Of a DNA stretch of 64,000 nt, positions 28,565-39,687 are shown piece by piece (within the stretch, counting starts at the first letter, position 1; every line of letters begins with the position of its first letter). This DNA comes from Rubrivivax sp. (lineage in GTDB: Bacteria; Pseudomonadota; Gammaproteobacteria; Burkholderiales; Burkholderiaceae_C): contig JAJTDM010000027.1 of NCBI GenBank assembly GCA_021300575.1, forward strand, positions 1 to 64,000, written 5' to 3'. The notes under the pieces were generated by a model. That model had not been told where the DNA came from. It was given only the letters and a program-made list of their open reading frames with translations, and made no database searches. The position numbers were made by a program, and so were the translations under genes.

Positions 28565-29461
28565 ATGAACCGCATTGGCATTGCCCTTTCTGGCCTGTTG
28601 GCCTTGGTCCTGGTTGCTTCATCGACCCTGTTCGTGGTTGACCAGCGACAGGTGGGCGTCATCTACGCGCTGGGTGAGATCAAGGAAGTCATCACCGAAC
28701 CGGGGCTGAAGTGGAAGCTCCCGCCACCGTTCCAGAACGTCGTTTTCCTGGACAAGCGCGTGCAGACCCTGGACAGCCCGGAGACACGTCCCATCTTCAC
28801 CGCGGAGAAGAAAAGTCTGGTCATCGACTGGCTGGTCAAGTGGCGTATCAGCGAGCCTCGCCAGTTCATCCGGAATAACGGGGTGGACTTCCGCAATCTG
28901 GAAAGCCGGTTGAGCCCGGTGGTTCAGGCTGCGTTCAACGAGGAGGTCACCAAGCGCGATGTACGCAGCGTGCTGTCCCGTGAGCGCGAGAAGGTCATGA
29001 ATGACGTTCGAAGCCGGCTGGCCGATGAGGCCAAGTCTTTCGGTATCGAAATCATCGATGTACGGATCAAGCGGGTCGACTTCGTCGCCGACATCACCGA
29101 TTCCGTCTATCGCCGGATGGAATCAGAGCGCAAGCAAGTGGCCAATGAGCTGCGATCGCAGGGTGCGGCCGAAGGCGAGAAGATCCGTGCCGATGCCGAC
29201 CGGCAGCGCGAGGTGATCATCGCCGAGGCTTACCGGGACGCACAGAAGATCAAGGGCGAGGGCGATGCAAAGGCCTCCGCTCTGTACGCGGAGTCTTTTG
29301 GACGAGACCCGCAATTCGCGCACTTCTACCGCAGCCTGGAGGCCTACCGCGCCAGCTTCCGCAGCAAGTCGGATTTGATGGTGCTGGAGCCTGGCAATGA
29401 CTTCTTCAGGGCCATGCGGGGGCAGGGCAGCTCTTCCTCTGCTGCTGCGCCCAAGAAGTGA
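28565..29461 (+). CDS. hflC: Protease modulator HflC
   Basis: A 298-aa partner of HflK. The N-terminal membrane anchor is IGIALSGLLALVLVASSTLFV, followed by an SPFH domain (VVDQRQVGVIYALGEIKEVI) and a coiled coil (KIRADADRQREVIIAEAYRD). ATG 28565 is preceded by GAGAGGAG and preferred to GTG/ATG forms at 28547 within the end of hflK. Confidence 0.96.
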   Translation: MNRIGIALSGLLALVLVASSTLFVVDQRQVGVIYALGEIKEVITEPGLKWKLPPPFQNVVFLDKRVQTLDSPETRPIFTAEKKSLVIDWLVKWRISEPRQFIRNNGVDFRNLESRLSPVVQAAFNEEVTKRDVRSVLSREREKVMNDVRSRLADEAKSFGIEIIDVRIKRVDFVADITDSVYRRMESERKQVANELRSQGAAEGEKIRADADRQREVIIAEAYRDAQKIKGEGDAKASALYAESFGRDPQFAHFYRSLEAYRASFRSKSDLMVLEPGNDFFRAMRGQGSSSSAAAPKK

Positions 29462-29482
29462 AGCTGGCGCGGAGCGATTGAG

Positions 29483-29671
29483 TTGCCGGACTGGCTGTGG
29501 GGAGGGCTGGCACTGTTGCTGGTGCTGGAAGGCCTGCTGCCCCTGCTGAGCCCCCAGTCCTGGCGCCATGCGTTTGAGAGGGCGCTGCAACTCAAGGACG
29601 GCCAGCTACGCTTCTTCGGTCTTCTCAGCGTGCTTGCAGGCGTTGTGATCGCCGTGGTCCTGACTCTCTAG
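29483..29671 (+). CDS. DUF2065 (YjeT-like) small membrane protein
   Basis: A 62-aa protein with two hydrophobic segments (WLWGGLALLLVLEGLLPLL and FFGLLSVLAGVVIAVVLTL). It matches the DUF2065 pattern and occurs directly after hflC in many Beta- and Gammaproteobacteria. The start is TTG 29483, 21 bp after hflC, with GGAG upstream. The function is unknown. Confidence 0.85.
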   Translation: MPDWLWGGLALLLVLEGLLPLLSPQSWRHAFERALQLKDGQLRFFGLLSVLAGVVIAVVLTL

Positions 29672-29748
29672 ACCTCCTGGGCCCCTTGACCCCTTGGTCC
29701 GCCGGACATGAGCCCTTCGCCAGGCGCCTCGCGTCAGTTGGCCCCGCC

Positions 29749-29754
29749 TACAAT
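29749..29754 (+). promoter_or_regulatory. Candidate hisZ-purA promoter -10
   Basis: TACAAT lies 26 bp before the hisZ ATG in the 109-bp gap after the DUF2065 gene. No good -35 is visible. Confidence 0.35.
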
Positions 29755-29780
29755 CTCGGTTTTTCGTCGTCATTGGATAC

Positions 29781-30944
29781 ATGTCCCGAGCTTGGCTGTT
29801 GCCTGAACATATCGCAGACGTTCTGCCAGCTCAGGCGTTTCAGATCGAGGCCTTGCGCAGGCGCCTGATCGACCAGGCCTCCAGGCGTGGCTTTGAACTG
29901 GTGATTCCGCCCTTGCTTGAGCATCTGGAGTCGCTGCTCTCTGGCACCGGGCACGAACTTGACCTGCAGACCTTCAAGCTGGTGGACCAACTCAGTGGCC
30001 GAATGCTGGGTCTGCGTGCGGACACTACCCCCCAGGCCGCGCGCATTGATGCCCATTTGCTGAACCGATCCGGCGTGACGCGGCTTTGCTATTGCGGCCC
30101 CGTGCTGCATGCCCAGAAAGCGGGCCCTGGCACTTCGCGCGAACCCTTGCAGTTCGGCGCAGAGGTTTTCGGGCATGCGGGGCCGGAGTCTGACTTGGAG
30201 ATCCAGGATCTGGCGCTTGAAGTGCTGGCCCATGCCGGCGCCAAGCACCCCAGCATTGACCTCGCTGACGCCCGCATCCTCAAGGGGCTTCTGGCGGGTG
30301 TTGATCTGGACCCGCTGGCCCTGCGCGACATCGTCGAGTCGCTTTCGCGCAAGGATGCCGCCTCGCTCGGTTCCCAGGTGGCAGGCCTGCCCGAGCCGGC
30401 TCGTGACGGCCTCCTGGCTTTGCTGGACCTTTTCGGCGGAACGCAGGTGCTGCAGCGTGCGCGGGGGCTGCTTCCACGGCACGCCTTGATCACGGCGGCG
30501 CTCGACCAGCTCGAATGGCTCGCTCAGCGGCTCGAAGCGGACCACCCTGAATTGGTCGTGAGCTTCGATCTGGCCGACATGGGGGGCTATGCGTACTACA
30601 GCGGTGTGCGCTTTGCTATCTACGCGCAGGGCTGCGCGGAGGCCCTCGCCCGCGGCGGGCGTTATGACGAGGTGGGAGCGATCTTCGGCCGCAACCGCCC
30701 CGCGGTAGGGTTCAGCCTTGACCTCAAGGCCTTGTCGGGGCTGACCGATGCAGGATCCGTTGGGGCCGCCATCCGCGCGCCCTGGGGAGATGAGCCTGCT
30801 TTCAAGAATGCCGTTCGGCGTCTGCGTGACGCTGGCGAGACCGTGGTGTTTGATTTCCCGGGCACGCAGGCGCAGGAATGCGGCCACTCGTTCGACCGGG
30901 AGCTTGTGAAGATTGCCGGGCAGTGGGTGCTTCGGCCCGTCTGA
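29781..30944 (+). CDS. hisZ: ATP phosphoribosyltransferase regulatory subunit HisZ
   Basis: A 387-aa HisRS paralogue needed with short-form HisG for the first step of histidine synthesis. It shows class II synthetase-like motifs (GLRADTTPQAARIDAHLL, CYCGPVLHAQ, DMGGYAYYSGVRFAIYAQG, ARGGRYDEVG) but no anticodon-binding domain. Its location between hflC/DUF2065 and purA is typical of Burkholderiales; hisG is elsewhere. ATG 29781 gives the expected length. Confidence 0.94.
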   Translation: MSRAWLLPEHIADVLPAQAFQIEALRRRLIDQASRRGFELVIPPLLEHLESLLSGTGHELDLQTFKLVDQLSGRMLGLRADTTPQAARIDAHLLNRSGVTRLCYCGPVLHAQKAGPGTSREPLQFGAEVFGHAGPESDLEIQDLALEVLAHAGAKHPSIDLADARILKGLLAGVDLDPLALRDIVESLSRKDAASLGSQVAGLPEPARDGLLALLDLFGGTQVLQRARGLLPRHALITAALDQLEWLAQRLEADHPELVVSFDLADMGGYAYYSGVRFAIYAQGCAEALARGGRYDEVGAIFGRNRPAVGFSLDLKALSGLTDAGSVGAAIRAPWGDEPAFKNAVRRLRDAGETVVFDFPGTQAQECGHSFDRELVKIAGQWVLRPV

Positions 30945-32309
<1,365 letters not shown>

Positions 32310-32321
32310 AAAGGAGATTCC

Positions 32322-32843
32322 ATGCTCACCGACGACGGCAAACATCTGTATGTGTCCTGGGACGAGTACCACCGGCACATCGAACGGCTGGCACTCAAGG
32401 TCGCGCACGGCGGCTGGGAGTTCGACCAGATCCTGTGCCTGGCCCGTGGCGGCATGCGCCCGGGTGATGTGCTGTCGCGCATCTTCGACAAGCCCCTGGC
32501 CATCATGTCGACGAGTTCCTACCGCGCCGACGCGGGCACCATCCAGGGACGCCTGGACCTGGCGAAGTACATCACCCTGCCGAAGGGCGAACTGGCGGGT
32601 CGCGTGCTGCTGGTGGACGATCTGGCCGATTCGGGCGTCACTCTCAGGGCGGTGGTGGAGCGACTTCGGTCCATGCCGGCCATCTCGGAGTTGCGCACGG
32701 CGGTGATCTGGGTCAAGGGCGTGTCTTCCTACGTCCCGGAGTATTTCGTGGAAACGTTGCCCACGAGCCCATGGATACACCAGCCCTTCGAAGAATACGA
32801 CGGTCTGCGCCCCTCGGAACTGGCCAAGCGGTACGCGATCTGA
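32322..32843 (+). CDS. Phosphoribosyltransferase (purine-salvage type)
   Basis: A 173-aa type I PRTase. The PRPP-binding signature is VLLVDDLADSGVTL, and the N-terminal flexible-loop side includes DQILCLARGGMRPGDVLS. It resembles xanthine/hypoxanthine-guanine PRTases. AAGGAG precedes the ATG, 12 bp after purA. Co-transcription with purA supports a purine salvage role, but the base specificity is not readable. Confidence 0.88.
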   Translation: MLTDDGKHLYVSWDEYHRHIERLALKVAHGGWEFDQILCLARGGMRPGDVLSRIFDKPLAIMSTSSYRADAGTIQGRLDLAKYITLPKGELAGRVLLVDDLADSGVTLRAVVERLRSMPAISELRTAVIWVKGVSSYVPEYFVETLPTSPWIHQPFEEYDGLRPSELAKRYAI

Positions 32844-32864
32844 ACCAAGCGTCTTGCGGCCAAG

Positions 32865-32888
32865 AAAAAAGCCGGTCATTGACCGGCT
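32865..32888 (-). terminator. Intrinsic terminator of tRNA-Leu
   Basis: The stem GCCGGTC / GACCGGC (32871-32877 and 32881-32887) has a 3-nt loop, closed by a further A-T pair. On the minus strand it is followed by six T residues (complement of 32865-32870). It lies 32 bp downstream of the tRNA 3' end, and may also terminate the convergent purA operon. Confidence 0.75.
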
Positions 32889-32919
32889 CGTGTGATGCGC
32901 GCAAAGGCGCCGTCGTGTA

Positions 32920-33004
<85 letters not shown>

Positions 33005-33021
33005 ATTTCAGGAAAACCAAG

Positions 33022-33049
33022 AGTCTATCATCAAGAATTCAAAAAGCAA
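33022..33049 (-). promoter_or_regulatory. Candidate tRNA-Leu promoter
   Basis: On the minus strand, TTGCTT (complement of 33044-33049) and TAGACT (complement of 33022-33027) are separated by 16 bp, and the -10 lies 17 bp before the tRNA 5' end. It overlaps the place where the rnr start codon would be expected. Confidence 0.4.
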
Positions 33050-35215
33050 TCTCTCGTCGAACGCGGCGCCTGCTGGGGCCTCCGCGTCCTCATCCCCCGA
33101 TCTTCTGGGCGACGTCAAGGGCAGGGTGGAGGGACACCGGGACGGGCACGGCTTCGTTGCGCGTGACGACGGCGAGGGCTTCATCTTCCTGCCGCCAGCA
33201 GAAATGCGCGGTGTCCTGCATGGTGACGAAGTCAGCGTACGTATCGTTCGGCAAGACCGCAAGGGGCGGCCCGAGGGCCGAATTCTGGACATCTTGGCCA
33301 GGCCCCGGGCCAACATCATCGGCCGCCTGCTGCTGGAAAGTGGTGGCTGGATCGTCGCCCCGGAGGATCGCCGCTTCGGTCAGGACATCCTGATACCCAA
33401 AGGCGGCGTGGGCAGTGCCCAGGCCGGTCAGGTGGTTTGCGTGGAACTGACCGAGGCGCCGTCTCTTCACGCCAAGCCCGTGGGGCGCGTCGTGGAGGTG
33501 CTGGGGGAGATCGACGACCCCGGCATGGAAATCGAGATTGCCGTGCGCAAGTACGGTGTGCCCCATGAATTCCCGGCTGGGGTGGTGCTCGAGGCTGAAT
33601 CGCTGCCATCTGTGATTCGCGCCGTCGATCGGCGGCATCGGGTGGACCTGACCGACGTGCCGCTGGTGACGATCGATGGTGAAGATGCCCGGGACTTTGA
33701 TGATGCGGTCTACTGCGAGCCCGTGCCGATGGCCAAGGGCAAGGGGGCCCGGCCCCAGTGGCGCCTGATCGTGGCCATTGCCGACGTGAGCCATTACGTG
33801 AAGCCAGGTTCGGCGCTCGATGCCGAGGCCTACGAGCGGGCCACCTCGGTCTACTTTCCGCGCCGGGTGATCCCCATGCTGCCGGAGCGCCTGTCCAACG
33901 GGTTGTGTTCGCTGAATCCCGAAGCGGACCGCCTGTCCATGGTGTGCGACATGCTGGTGGACGACACCGGCGAGGTGCAGGCCTACCAGTTCTTCCCTGC
34001 CGTGATGCGCTCGCATGCAAGGTTCACGTATACCGAGGTGGCGGCGATTCTCGGCAACACCCGCGGGCCGGAGGCGGCCCGCCGCGCGCCGCTGGTGCCC
34101 CACCTGGTCCACCTGCACGAGGTCTACAGGGCTTTGCTCAAGCAACGGGCGCGGCGCGGTGCCGTGGACTTCGACACCACCGAAACGCAGATCGTCTGCG
34201 ATGAGTCGGGGCGTATCGAGAAGATCGTGCCCCGGGTCCGGACCGAGGCGCACCGGCTCATCTCGGGCTGTCCATCAGCGACGATCCGCGCCCCTCGGAG
34301 ATGCAATCCGTGGCCGAGGCCACGCGTGACCGGCCCGATGCGGCACAGATCCACCAAATGCTGCTGCGCTCCATGCAGCAGGCGATCTACACCCCCGTCA
34401 ACAGCGGGCACTTCGGCTTGTCGTTTGATGCGTACACCCATTTCACAAGCCCCATCCGCCGGTATCCCGACCTGTTGGTCCACCGCGTGATCAAGGCCTT
34501 GCTGGGGCAGAAGACCTACCGCTTCGTGCCTTCCGCGTTGCGCATGCCTCCGCAACCACGCCGAGCGCTGTCTTCGAAGGCACCACCCGCCGCAGCGCGG
34601 CCCCAGGACAAGCAGTCACTGGCCTGGCAGGCTGCCGGCCTGCACACCAGCGCCAGCGAGCGCCGTGCAGACGAAGCCTCGCGGGACGTGGAGGCCTGGC
34701 TGAAATGCCGCTTCATGAAGGGGCGCCTGGGCGAGGAATTCCAGGGCACCGTCACGTCTGTGGTGGGCTTTGGCCTGTTCGTCACCTTGGACGAGTTGCA
34801 CGTGGAGGGCTTGGTGCACGTGACGGAATTGGGTGGCGAGTACTTCCGCTTCGACGAGCTTCGACAGGAACTCCGGGGTGACCGCAGTGGCATGCGCTAC
34901 GGAGTGGGCACGCGGGTGCGGGTGCAGGTCAGCCGGGTGGACCTCGACGGTCGTCGCATCGATTTCAGGATGGTCAAGGATGCCGCGGCGGCCTGGTCTG
35001 CCAGCCGCTCCCGAACGCCGGGGGTGGAACGCCCACCACCGTCCACTTCTTCGGACCTGCTGGCGGCGACGCTGGCCGAGGATCGAGAGCTCAAATCCAA
35101 GGCGCGCAAGACCAAGGCGGCGTCGTCGCCCTCCAGGAAGATGGCCAACCGCGCCAAGGGGTCGGGCAAACCGAAGTCGGCGGCCTCCAGCAAGCGTGCT
35201 CGACGTCAAGGTTGA
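33030..35215 (+). pseudogene. rnr: Ribonuclease R, disrupted by internal deletion and frame change
   Basis: RNase R is a 3'-5' exoribonuclease. The first part has cold-shock-like domains (GRVEGHRDGHGFVARDDGEG, PEDRRFGQDILIPKG) and the catalytic Asp cluster DGEDARDFDDAVY. It is homologous up to EAHRLI at 34262. There about 44 expected residues (the EECMILAN-type block onwards) are absent and the frame changes. The second part resumes at LGLSISDDPRPSEMQ, keeps HFTSPIRRYPDLL, the S1 domain (FQGTVTSVVGFGLFVTLDEL) and a basic tail, and ends at 35215. No ATG/GTG/TTG lies in frame between the tRNA and GTG 33126; the codon expected to be Met reads ATC (33030). It is probably inactive if the sequence is correct. 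Confidence 0.8.
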
Positions 35216-35252
35216 GGCTTGCCTTGGGTGGCGCAGCCTGCCATGCGCCGCG

Positions 35253-36884
35253 TCAACTCACCAGACTGCGCATACGTTCCACCAGGTCCGCGGCGCGCAA
35301 TGAGTTGGCCGAGCCGTGCAGATCCGCCGCCTGTCCGTGAACGCGCACGGCCTCGCATGCGATGTGATGCGCCCACAGGCGCTCCTCGTCAAGCGGGCGG
35401 CTTGAGCCTGTGTCGGGCCCGGATCGGGCTCGGCAGATCATCTGTGTCACGCTGGACCATCGGCCTGCCAGCCATCCGGCCAGGACATCACCCGTTCCGC
35501 CAGTGGCGAGGGCGCCGTTGCCGGTGATGTTGACCTCGGGCAGTTCGCCGGGCGTCGCGATGACGGTCCCTGAGCCCTTGAGCACTACGGTGGCCAAGCA
35601 GTGGTCGCTGAGCCTCCTGGCAGCGCCAAGGCGGTCGGCCTGGATGTCCTGCACAGTGCAGTCCAGCAGGCGCGCAGCCTCCAAGGGGTGCGGTGTGATG
35701 ACGCTCGCCAGGCCTGTGCTGCGGCGCTGTCGCAGTGCCCGCTGTAGCGCGGGTTGCTGCGCAACGACGTTCAACGCGTCCGCATCGAGCACCAGCCGTC
35801 CGGCCCGCTGCAGGACGGCCGGCAGCCAGGCGCTGATCATCACTGCGCAGCCGCATCCGCAGACCACGGTGGCCTGTTCCAGCGGGTGGTTCGACAAACT
35901 TCCAGGTCGCATCCACATGCACTCGGGCCGTGTCTCGTCCCCAAGAACGGTTGCCGCGTCCAGGGGCACCGCGATGACCCGACCCGCACCAGCCGCAAGT
36001 GCCGCGTGCGCAGCCAGGCGCAGGGCGCCGGTCATGCCAGGAGCTCCTCCCAGCACGATGACATCGCCGAACCGGCCCTTGTGACTGGCATGCGGGCGGC
36101 CCTGTGACGCTTGCGCCCAGGGGGCGTGACCTACGGTGATGGCCGTGGGTTCGACCGATCTTGTCAAGGGCGTGTCGTCAAGCGGATCGAACCAGATTCT
36201 GCCTGCCGCGTCACGTCCATGACCCATGAAGAGCCCCGGCTTGAGCGTCAGCAGGCTCAGGGTGGCCTGAGCCCTGATGCAGTCGCCGCCCAGCAGCTGT
36301 CCCGTGTCGGCATTCAAACCAGTGGGCAGGTCGATGGACAGACACGGACTTGATTGATCGTTGATCGCCCTGACGGCGGCTGCAATGCTCATGTCCAGCG
36401 GACGGCTTGTGCCCAGGCCCAGCAAGGCATCGATCACCAAGTCTGCCCAGCCCTGAGGTGGCGGCTGCTGCACCAGCTCGCAGCCGGCAGCCAACGCAAG
36501 CCTGAGGGCTGCTTCCGTGTCAGGCCTCAGTTCCCGATGCGCAGCGTGCTGCGTGATGAGCACCTGCCTTCCCTGTTCCGCGAGGTGCCTGGCTGCATGC
36601 AGTCCATCACCGCCATTTCCGCCCGGGCCCGCCGCCACCCAGACGCGCTGGGCGTGTGGCGCTTGCGAAAGCGCCCAGCGGGCGGCGCAACGCCCAGCCC
36701 AGGCCATGAGACGGCCCTGCGGCCATTGCAACAGCCGTTGCGCCTCGATCAGGCGGGTGCTGTGGGCGTCATGCAGCGGCCAGGCGGACGTACCCCCCAG
36801 CACCTCCAGTGTCCGGGCGGAAGTGGCCACCGCGGCGGTCATGCTGCCTGGGGGCGCCTGCGAGGGGGTGGGTTTCAAGTCCAT
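35253..36884 (-). CDS. nnr: Bifunctional NAD(P)H-hydrate epimerase / ADP-dependent dehydratase
   Basis: Repairs hydrated NAD(P)H. The 543-aa protein has an N-terminal YjeF_N epimerase domain (AGPGGNGGDGLHAARHL, IDALLGLGTSRPL) and a C-terminal ribokinase-like dehydratase domain from about residue 275, with FGDVIVLGGAPGMTGALRL, VITPHPLEAARLL and the ATP/hydrate site NGALATGGTGDVLAGWLAG. It is transcribed towards the rnr remnant with only 37 bp between the ends. It is divergent from rpsB. Confidence 0.93.
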   Translation of the reverse strand: MDLKPTPSQAPPGSMTAAVATSARTLEVLGGTSAWPLHDAHSTRLIEAQRLLQWPQGRLMAWAGRCAARWALSQAPHAQRVWVAAGPGGNGGDGLHAARHLAEQGRQVLITQHAAHRELRPDTEAALRLALAAGCELVQQPPPQGWADLVIDALLGLGTSRPLDMSIAAAVRAINDQSSPCLSIDLPTGLNADTGQLLGGDCIRAQATLSLLTLKPGLFMGHGRDAAGRIWFDPLDDTPLTRSVEPTAITVGHAPWAQASQGRPHASHKGRFGDVIVLGGAPGMTGALRLAAHAALAAGAGRVIAVPLDAATVLGDETRPECMWMRPGSLSNHPLEQATVVCGCGCAVMISAWLPAVLQRAGRLVLDADALNVVAQQPALQRALRQRRSTGLASVITPHPLEAARLLDCTVQDIQADRLGAARRLSDHCLATVVLKGSGTVIATPGELPEVNITGNGALATGGTGDVLAGWLAGRWSSVTQMICRARSGPDTGSSRPLDEERLWAHHIACEAVRVHGQAADLHGSANSLRAADLVERMRSLVS

Positions 36885-37179
36885 GGGGCTTCAGTGCTTG
36901 CGGCGGGAGCCGTGAGATGCCACGCCCCTGAAGCCGGCCGAGGGACGTGGTGCTGGCGATGAAGGCAGATGCTAAACTCCTTGGGTTTTTCTCCCGTAGG
37001 CCAGCGCGTCAACACGCCATTCCATTGATTGTCGGAGGGGGCGTCAAGAGGCGGGGCTCGAGCGGAGAGAAACGAATCGCGGACCGAGGCCACGGAAGGT
37101 GTCCGGGGCGGTGCCAGGGGCGACCTTGGGCATTCGCGCGGATGCAGGCCCGGTTCAAGACCCAACCTTCGGAGAGATC
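36885..37179 (+). promoter_or_regulatory. rpsB promoter and long 5' leader (295-bp gene-free region)
   Basis: TAAACT at 36973-36978 is a likely -10, giving a leader of about 195 nt before the rpsB ATG. A small hairpin GCGT-CAAC-ACGC lies near 37004. GGAGAG at 37171-37176 is the ribosome-binding site. Ribosomal protein S2 autoregulates rpsB-tsf through the 5' leader in E. coli; the length here would allow a similar control, but I cannot match a structure. Confidence 0.4.
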
Positions 37180-37923
37180 ATGACCATTTCCATGCGCGAC
37201 ATGCTCGAGGCGGGCGTTCATTTCGGACACCAGACCCGCTTCTGGAATCCCAAGATGGCCCCCTACATCTACGGCCATCGCAACAAGATCCACATCATCA
37301 ACCTCGAGAAGACGCAGCCGCTCTTCAACGACGCGATGAAGTTCATCCGCCAGCTGTCCGGCCGCCGCGGCACGATCCTCATGATCGGCACCAAGCGCCA
37401 AGCCCGCGAGGTGATCGCCCAGGAAGCACATCGTGCCGGCATGCCCTTCGTGGACCAGCGCTGGCTGGGCGGCATGCTGACCAACTTCAAGACGGTCAAG
37501 GGTTCGCTGAAGAAGCTCAAGGACATGCAGGCCTCCAAGGAGGCCGGCGCCGAGCCCTTGATCAAGAAGGAAGCGCTGATGTTCGACCGCGAGCTGGCCA
37601 AGCTCGAGAAGGACATTGGGGGTATCCAGGACATGAACGCCTTGCCTGACGCCATGTTCGTGATCGACGTCGGGTATCACAAGATCGCGGTGGCTGAGGC
37701 CAACAAGCTGGGTATTCCCGTCATCGGGATCGTCGACACCAACCACTCGCCTGAGGGAGTGCAGTACGTCATTCCTGGCAACGATGACTCTGCCAAGGCC
37801 GTGGCCCTGTACGCCCGCGCTGTGGCAGACGCTGTGCTGGAAGGCAAGGCCAACGCCACCGCCGAGGTGGTGCAGGCCGTGAGCGAAGGCGACGAATTCG
37901 TCGAAGTCAGCGAAGACGCCTGA
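37180..37923 (+). CDS. rpsB: 30S ribosomal protein S2
   Basis: The 247-aa product has [20 protein letters not shown] at the start and the S2 signature [32 protein letters not shown] (read in part). The coiled-coil insertion includes [18 protein letters not shown] 37180 follows a GGAGAG ribosome-binding site, so the upstream in-frame codons from 37099 are not used. It is first in the rpsB-tsf-pyrH-frr block. Confidence 0.98.
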   Translation: MTISMRDMLEAGVHFGHQTRFWNPKMAPYIYGHRNKIHIINLEKTQPLFNDAMKFIRQLSGRRGTILMIGTKRQAREVIAQEAHRAGMPFVDQRWLGGMLTNFKTVKGSLKKLKDMQASKEAGAEPLIKKEALMFDRELAKLEKDIGGIQDMNALPDAMFVIDVGYHKIAVAEANKLGIPVIGIVDTNHSPEGVQYVIPGNDDSAKAVALYARAVADAVLEGKANATAEVVQAVSEGDEFVEVSEDA

Positions 37924-37934
37924 CCCCCATGATC

Positions 37935-37972
37935 CGGGCGGCTGGTGCGAGGGTCGCACCGCCGCCCGCTTT
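37935..37972 (+). terminator. Strong hairpin with T-run between rpsB and tsf (attenuator)
   Basis: A 15-bp stem with one bulged T pairs CGGGCGGC-T-GGTGCGA with TCGCACC-GCCGCCCG around a GGG loop, followed by CTTTTC. It lies 11 bp after the rpsB stop and would lower tsf expression relative to rpsB, as at the E. coli rpsB-tsf junction. Confidence 0.75.
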
Positions 37973-37996
37973 TCATTCGAAACGGAGAACACACCA

Positions 37997-38887
37997 ATGG
38001 CAGCAATCACTGCAAGCATGGTCGCGGAACTGCGCGCCAAGACCGACGCCCCGATGATGGAGTGCAAGAAGGCCCTGACCGAGGCCGATGGGGACATGGG
38101 CCGGGCCGAGGAAATCCTTCGCGTCAAGCTGGGCAACAAGGCGGGCAAGGCGGCATCGCGCATCACGGCCGAAGGCGTGGTGGCAGCTTCGGTCCAGGGG
38201 AGCACTGGCGCGCTGATCGAGGTCAACTGCGAGACCGACTTCGTGTCCAAGAACGAGTCTTTCCTCGCCTTCGTGAAGAGCTGCGCGGATCTCGTGGCCG
38301 GCCAAAACCCCGCGGATATCGCGGCGCTGTCCGCGCTGCCCTTGTCCCAGGACGGGTTTGGCCCCACGGTGGAAGACGTCCGCAAGGGCCTGATCGGCAA
38401 GATCGGCGAGAACATGGCCGTCCGCCGTTTCCGCCGTTACGCCGGCGGCGGCTCACTGGCCCATTACCTCCACGGCACGCGCATTGGCGTGATGGTGGAG
38501 TTTGAGGGCTCGGAGGTGGCGGCCAAGGACGTGGCCATGCACGTCGCCGCCATGAAGCCGGTGAGCCTGTCTTCCGCCGAAGTGCCTGCCGACCTGGTGG
38601 AGCGTGAACGTCGGGTCGCGGCGGAGAAGGCTGCCGAGTCCGGCAAGCCTGCCGAGATCGTGGCCAAGATGGTCGAAGGTTCGGTCCAGAAGTTCCTCAA
38701 GGAGGTCTCGCTGTTCAATCAGACCTTCGTCAAGAACGACAAGCAGACGGTCGAGCAGATGCTCAAGGGCGTCTCCACCACGGTCAAGGGCTTCACCCTG
38801 TACGTGGTGGGTGAGGGCATTGAGAAGAAGGTGGATGACTTTGCCGCAGAGGTGGCCGCTCAGGTGGCGGCTGCGAAGGCCCAGTGA
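37997..38887 (+). CDS. tsf: Translation elongation factor Ts
   Basis: The guanine nucleotide exchange factor for EF-Tu; 296 aa. The N-terminal UBA-like domain carries [22 protein letters not shown], and the core carries the EF-Tu contact [15 protein letters not shown]. The C-terminal module ends with [13 protein letters not shown]. The ribosome-binding site is ACGGAG. It follows rpsB after the attenuator hairpin. Confidence 0.98.
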   Translation: MAAITASMVAELRAKTDAPMMECKKALTEADGDMGRAEEILRVKLGNKAGKAASRITAEGVVAASVQGSTGALIEVNCETDFVSKNESFLAFVKSCADLVAGQNPADIAALSALPLSQDGFGPTVEDVRKGLIGKIGENMAVRRFRRYAGGGSLAHYLHGTRIGVMVEFEGSEVAAKDVAMHVAAMKPVSLSSAEVPADLVERERRVAAEKAAESGKPAEIVAKMVEGSVQKFLKEVSLFNQTFVKNDKQTVEQMLKGVSTTVKGFTLYVVGEGIEKKVDDFAAEVAAQVAAAKAQ

Positions 38888-38902
38888 GGCCCAGGACATG
38901 AG

Positions 38903-38925
38903 AAGGCGGGTCGGTGGCCCGCCTT
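38903..38925 (+). terminator. Hairpin between tsf and pyrH
   Basis: A perfect 8-bp stem AAGGCGGG / CCCGCCTT with a 7-nt loop begins 16 bp after the tsf stop, with no T-run behind it. A TACACT hexamer at 38925-38930 directly after it may be the -10 of a pyrH promoter. Confidence 0.45.
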
Positions 38926-38963
38926 ACACTTCTGACGACCAAGACATTTGAAAAGAGTTCTGC

Positions 38964-39674
38964 ATGGCGAGGTACCGGCGCATCCTGCTGAAGTTGTCTG
39001 GTGAAGCGCTGATGGGCGACGACGCCTTCGGTATCAACCGGGCCACCATCGTGCGCATGGTCAGGGAGGTCCAGGAAGTGACCCAGCTGGGCTGTGAGGT
39101 GGCAGTGGTCATCGGCGGCGGCAACATCTTCCGTGGAGTGGCGGGTGGGTCGGTCGGCATGGACCGCGCCACGGCCGACTACATGGGCATGCTCGCCACG
39201 GTGATGAACTCCCTGGCCCTGGCTGACACCATGCGTCAGGAGGGCATGACCGCACGCGTCATGTCCGCCATTTCCATTGAGCAGGTGGTGGAGCCCTACG
39301 TCAGGCCCAAGGCCTTGCAGTACCTGGAAGAGGGCAAGGTGGTGATCTTTGCCGCCGGTACGGGCAACCCGTTCTTCACCACCGACACGGCTGCGGCCCT
39401 TAGAGGTGCCGAGATCGGTGCCGAGATCGTGTTGAAGGCGACCAAGGTGGATGGCGTGTATTCGGCGGACCCGAAGAAAGATTCCCTGGCCACACGCTAC
39501 AGCACCATTTCCTTTGACGAGGCGATATCTCGCAACCTCCAGGTCATGGACGCCACGGCCTTTGCCTTGTGCCGCGACCAGAATCTGCCGATCAAGGTGT
39601 TCTCCATCTTCAAGGCAGGCGCCTTGAAGCGGGTGGTGCAAGGTGAGGACGAGGGAACCCTCGTACACGTGTGA
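38964..39674 (+). CDS. pyrH: UMP kinase
   Basis: Phosphorylates UMP to UDP; 236 aa, hexameric amino-acid-kinase fold. It has [19 protein letters not shown] at the start, [11 protein letters not shown] for phosphate binding, and [15 protein letters not shown] in the ATP site. It is usually GTP-activated and UTP-inhibited. Position between tsf and frr is conserved. Confidence 0.98.
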   Translation: MARYRRILLKLSGEALMGDDAFGINRATIVRMVREVQEVTQLGCEVAVVIGGGNIFRGVAGGSVGMDRATADYMGMLATVMNSLALADTMRQEGMTARVMSAISIEQVVEPYVRPKALQYLEEGKVVIFAAGTGNPFFTTDTAAALRGAEIGAEIVLKATKVDGVYSADPKKDSLATRYSTISFDEAISRNLQVMDATAFALCRDQNLPIKVFSIFKAGALKRVVQGEDEGTLVHV

Positions 39675-39687
39675 CAGGTGAATGCAC

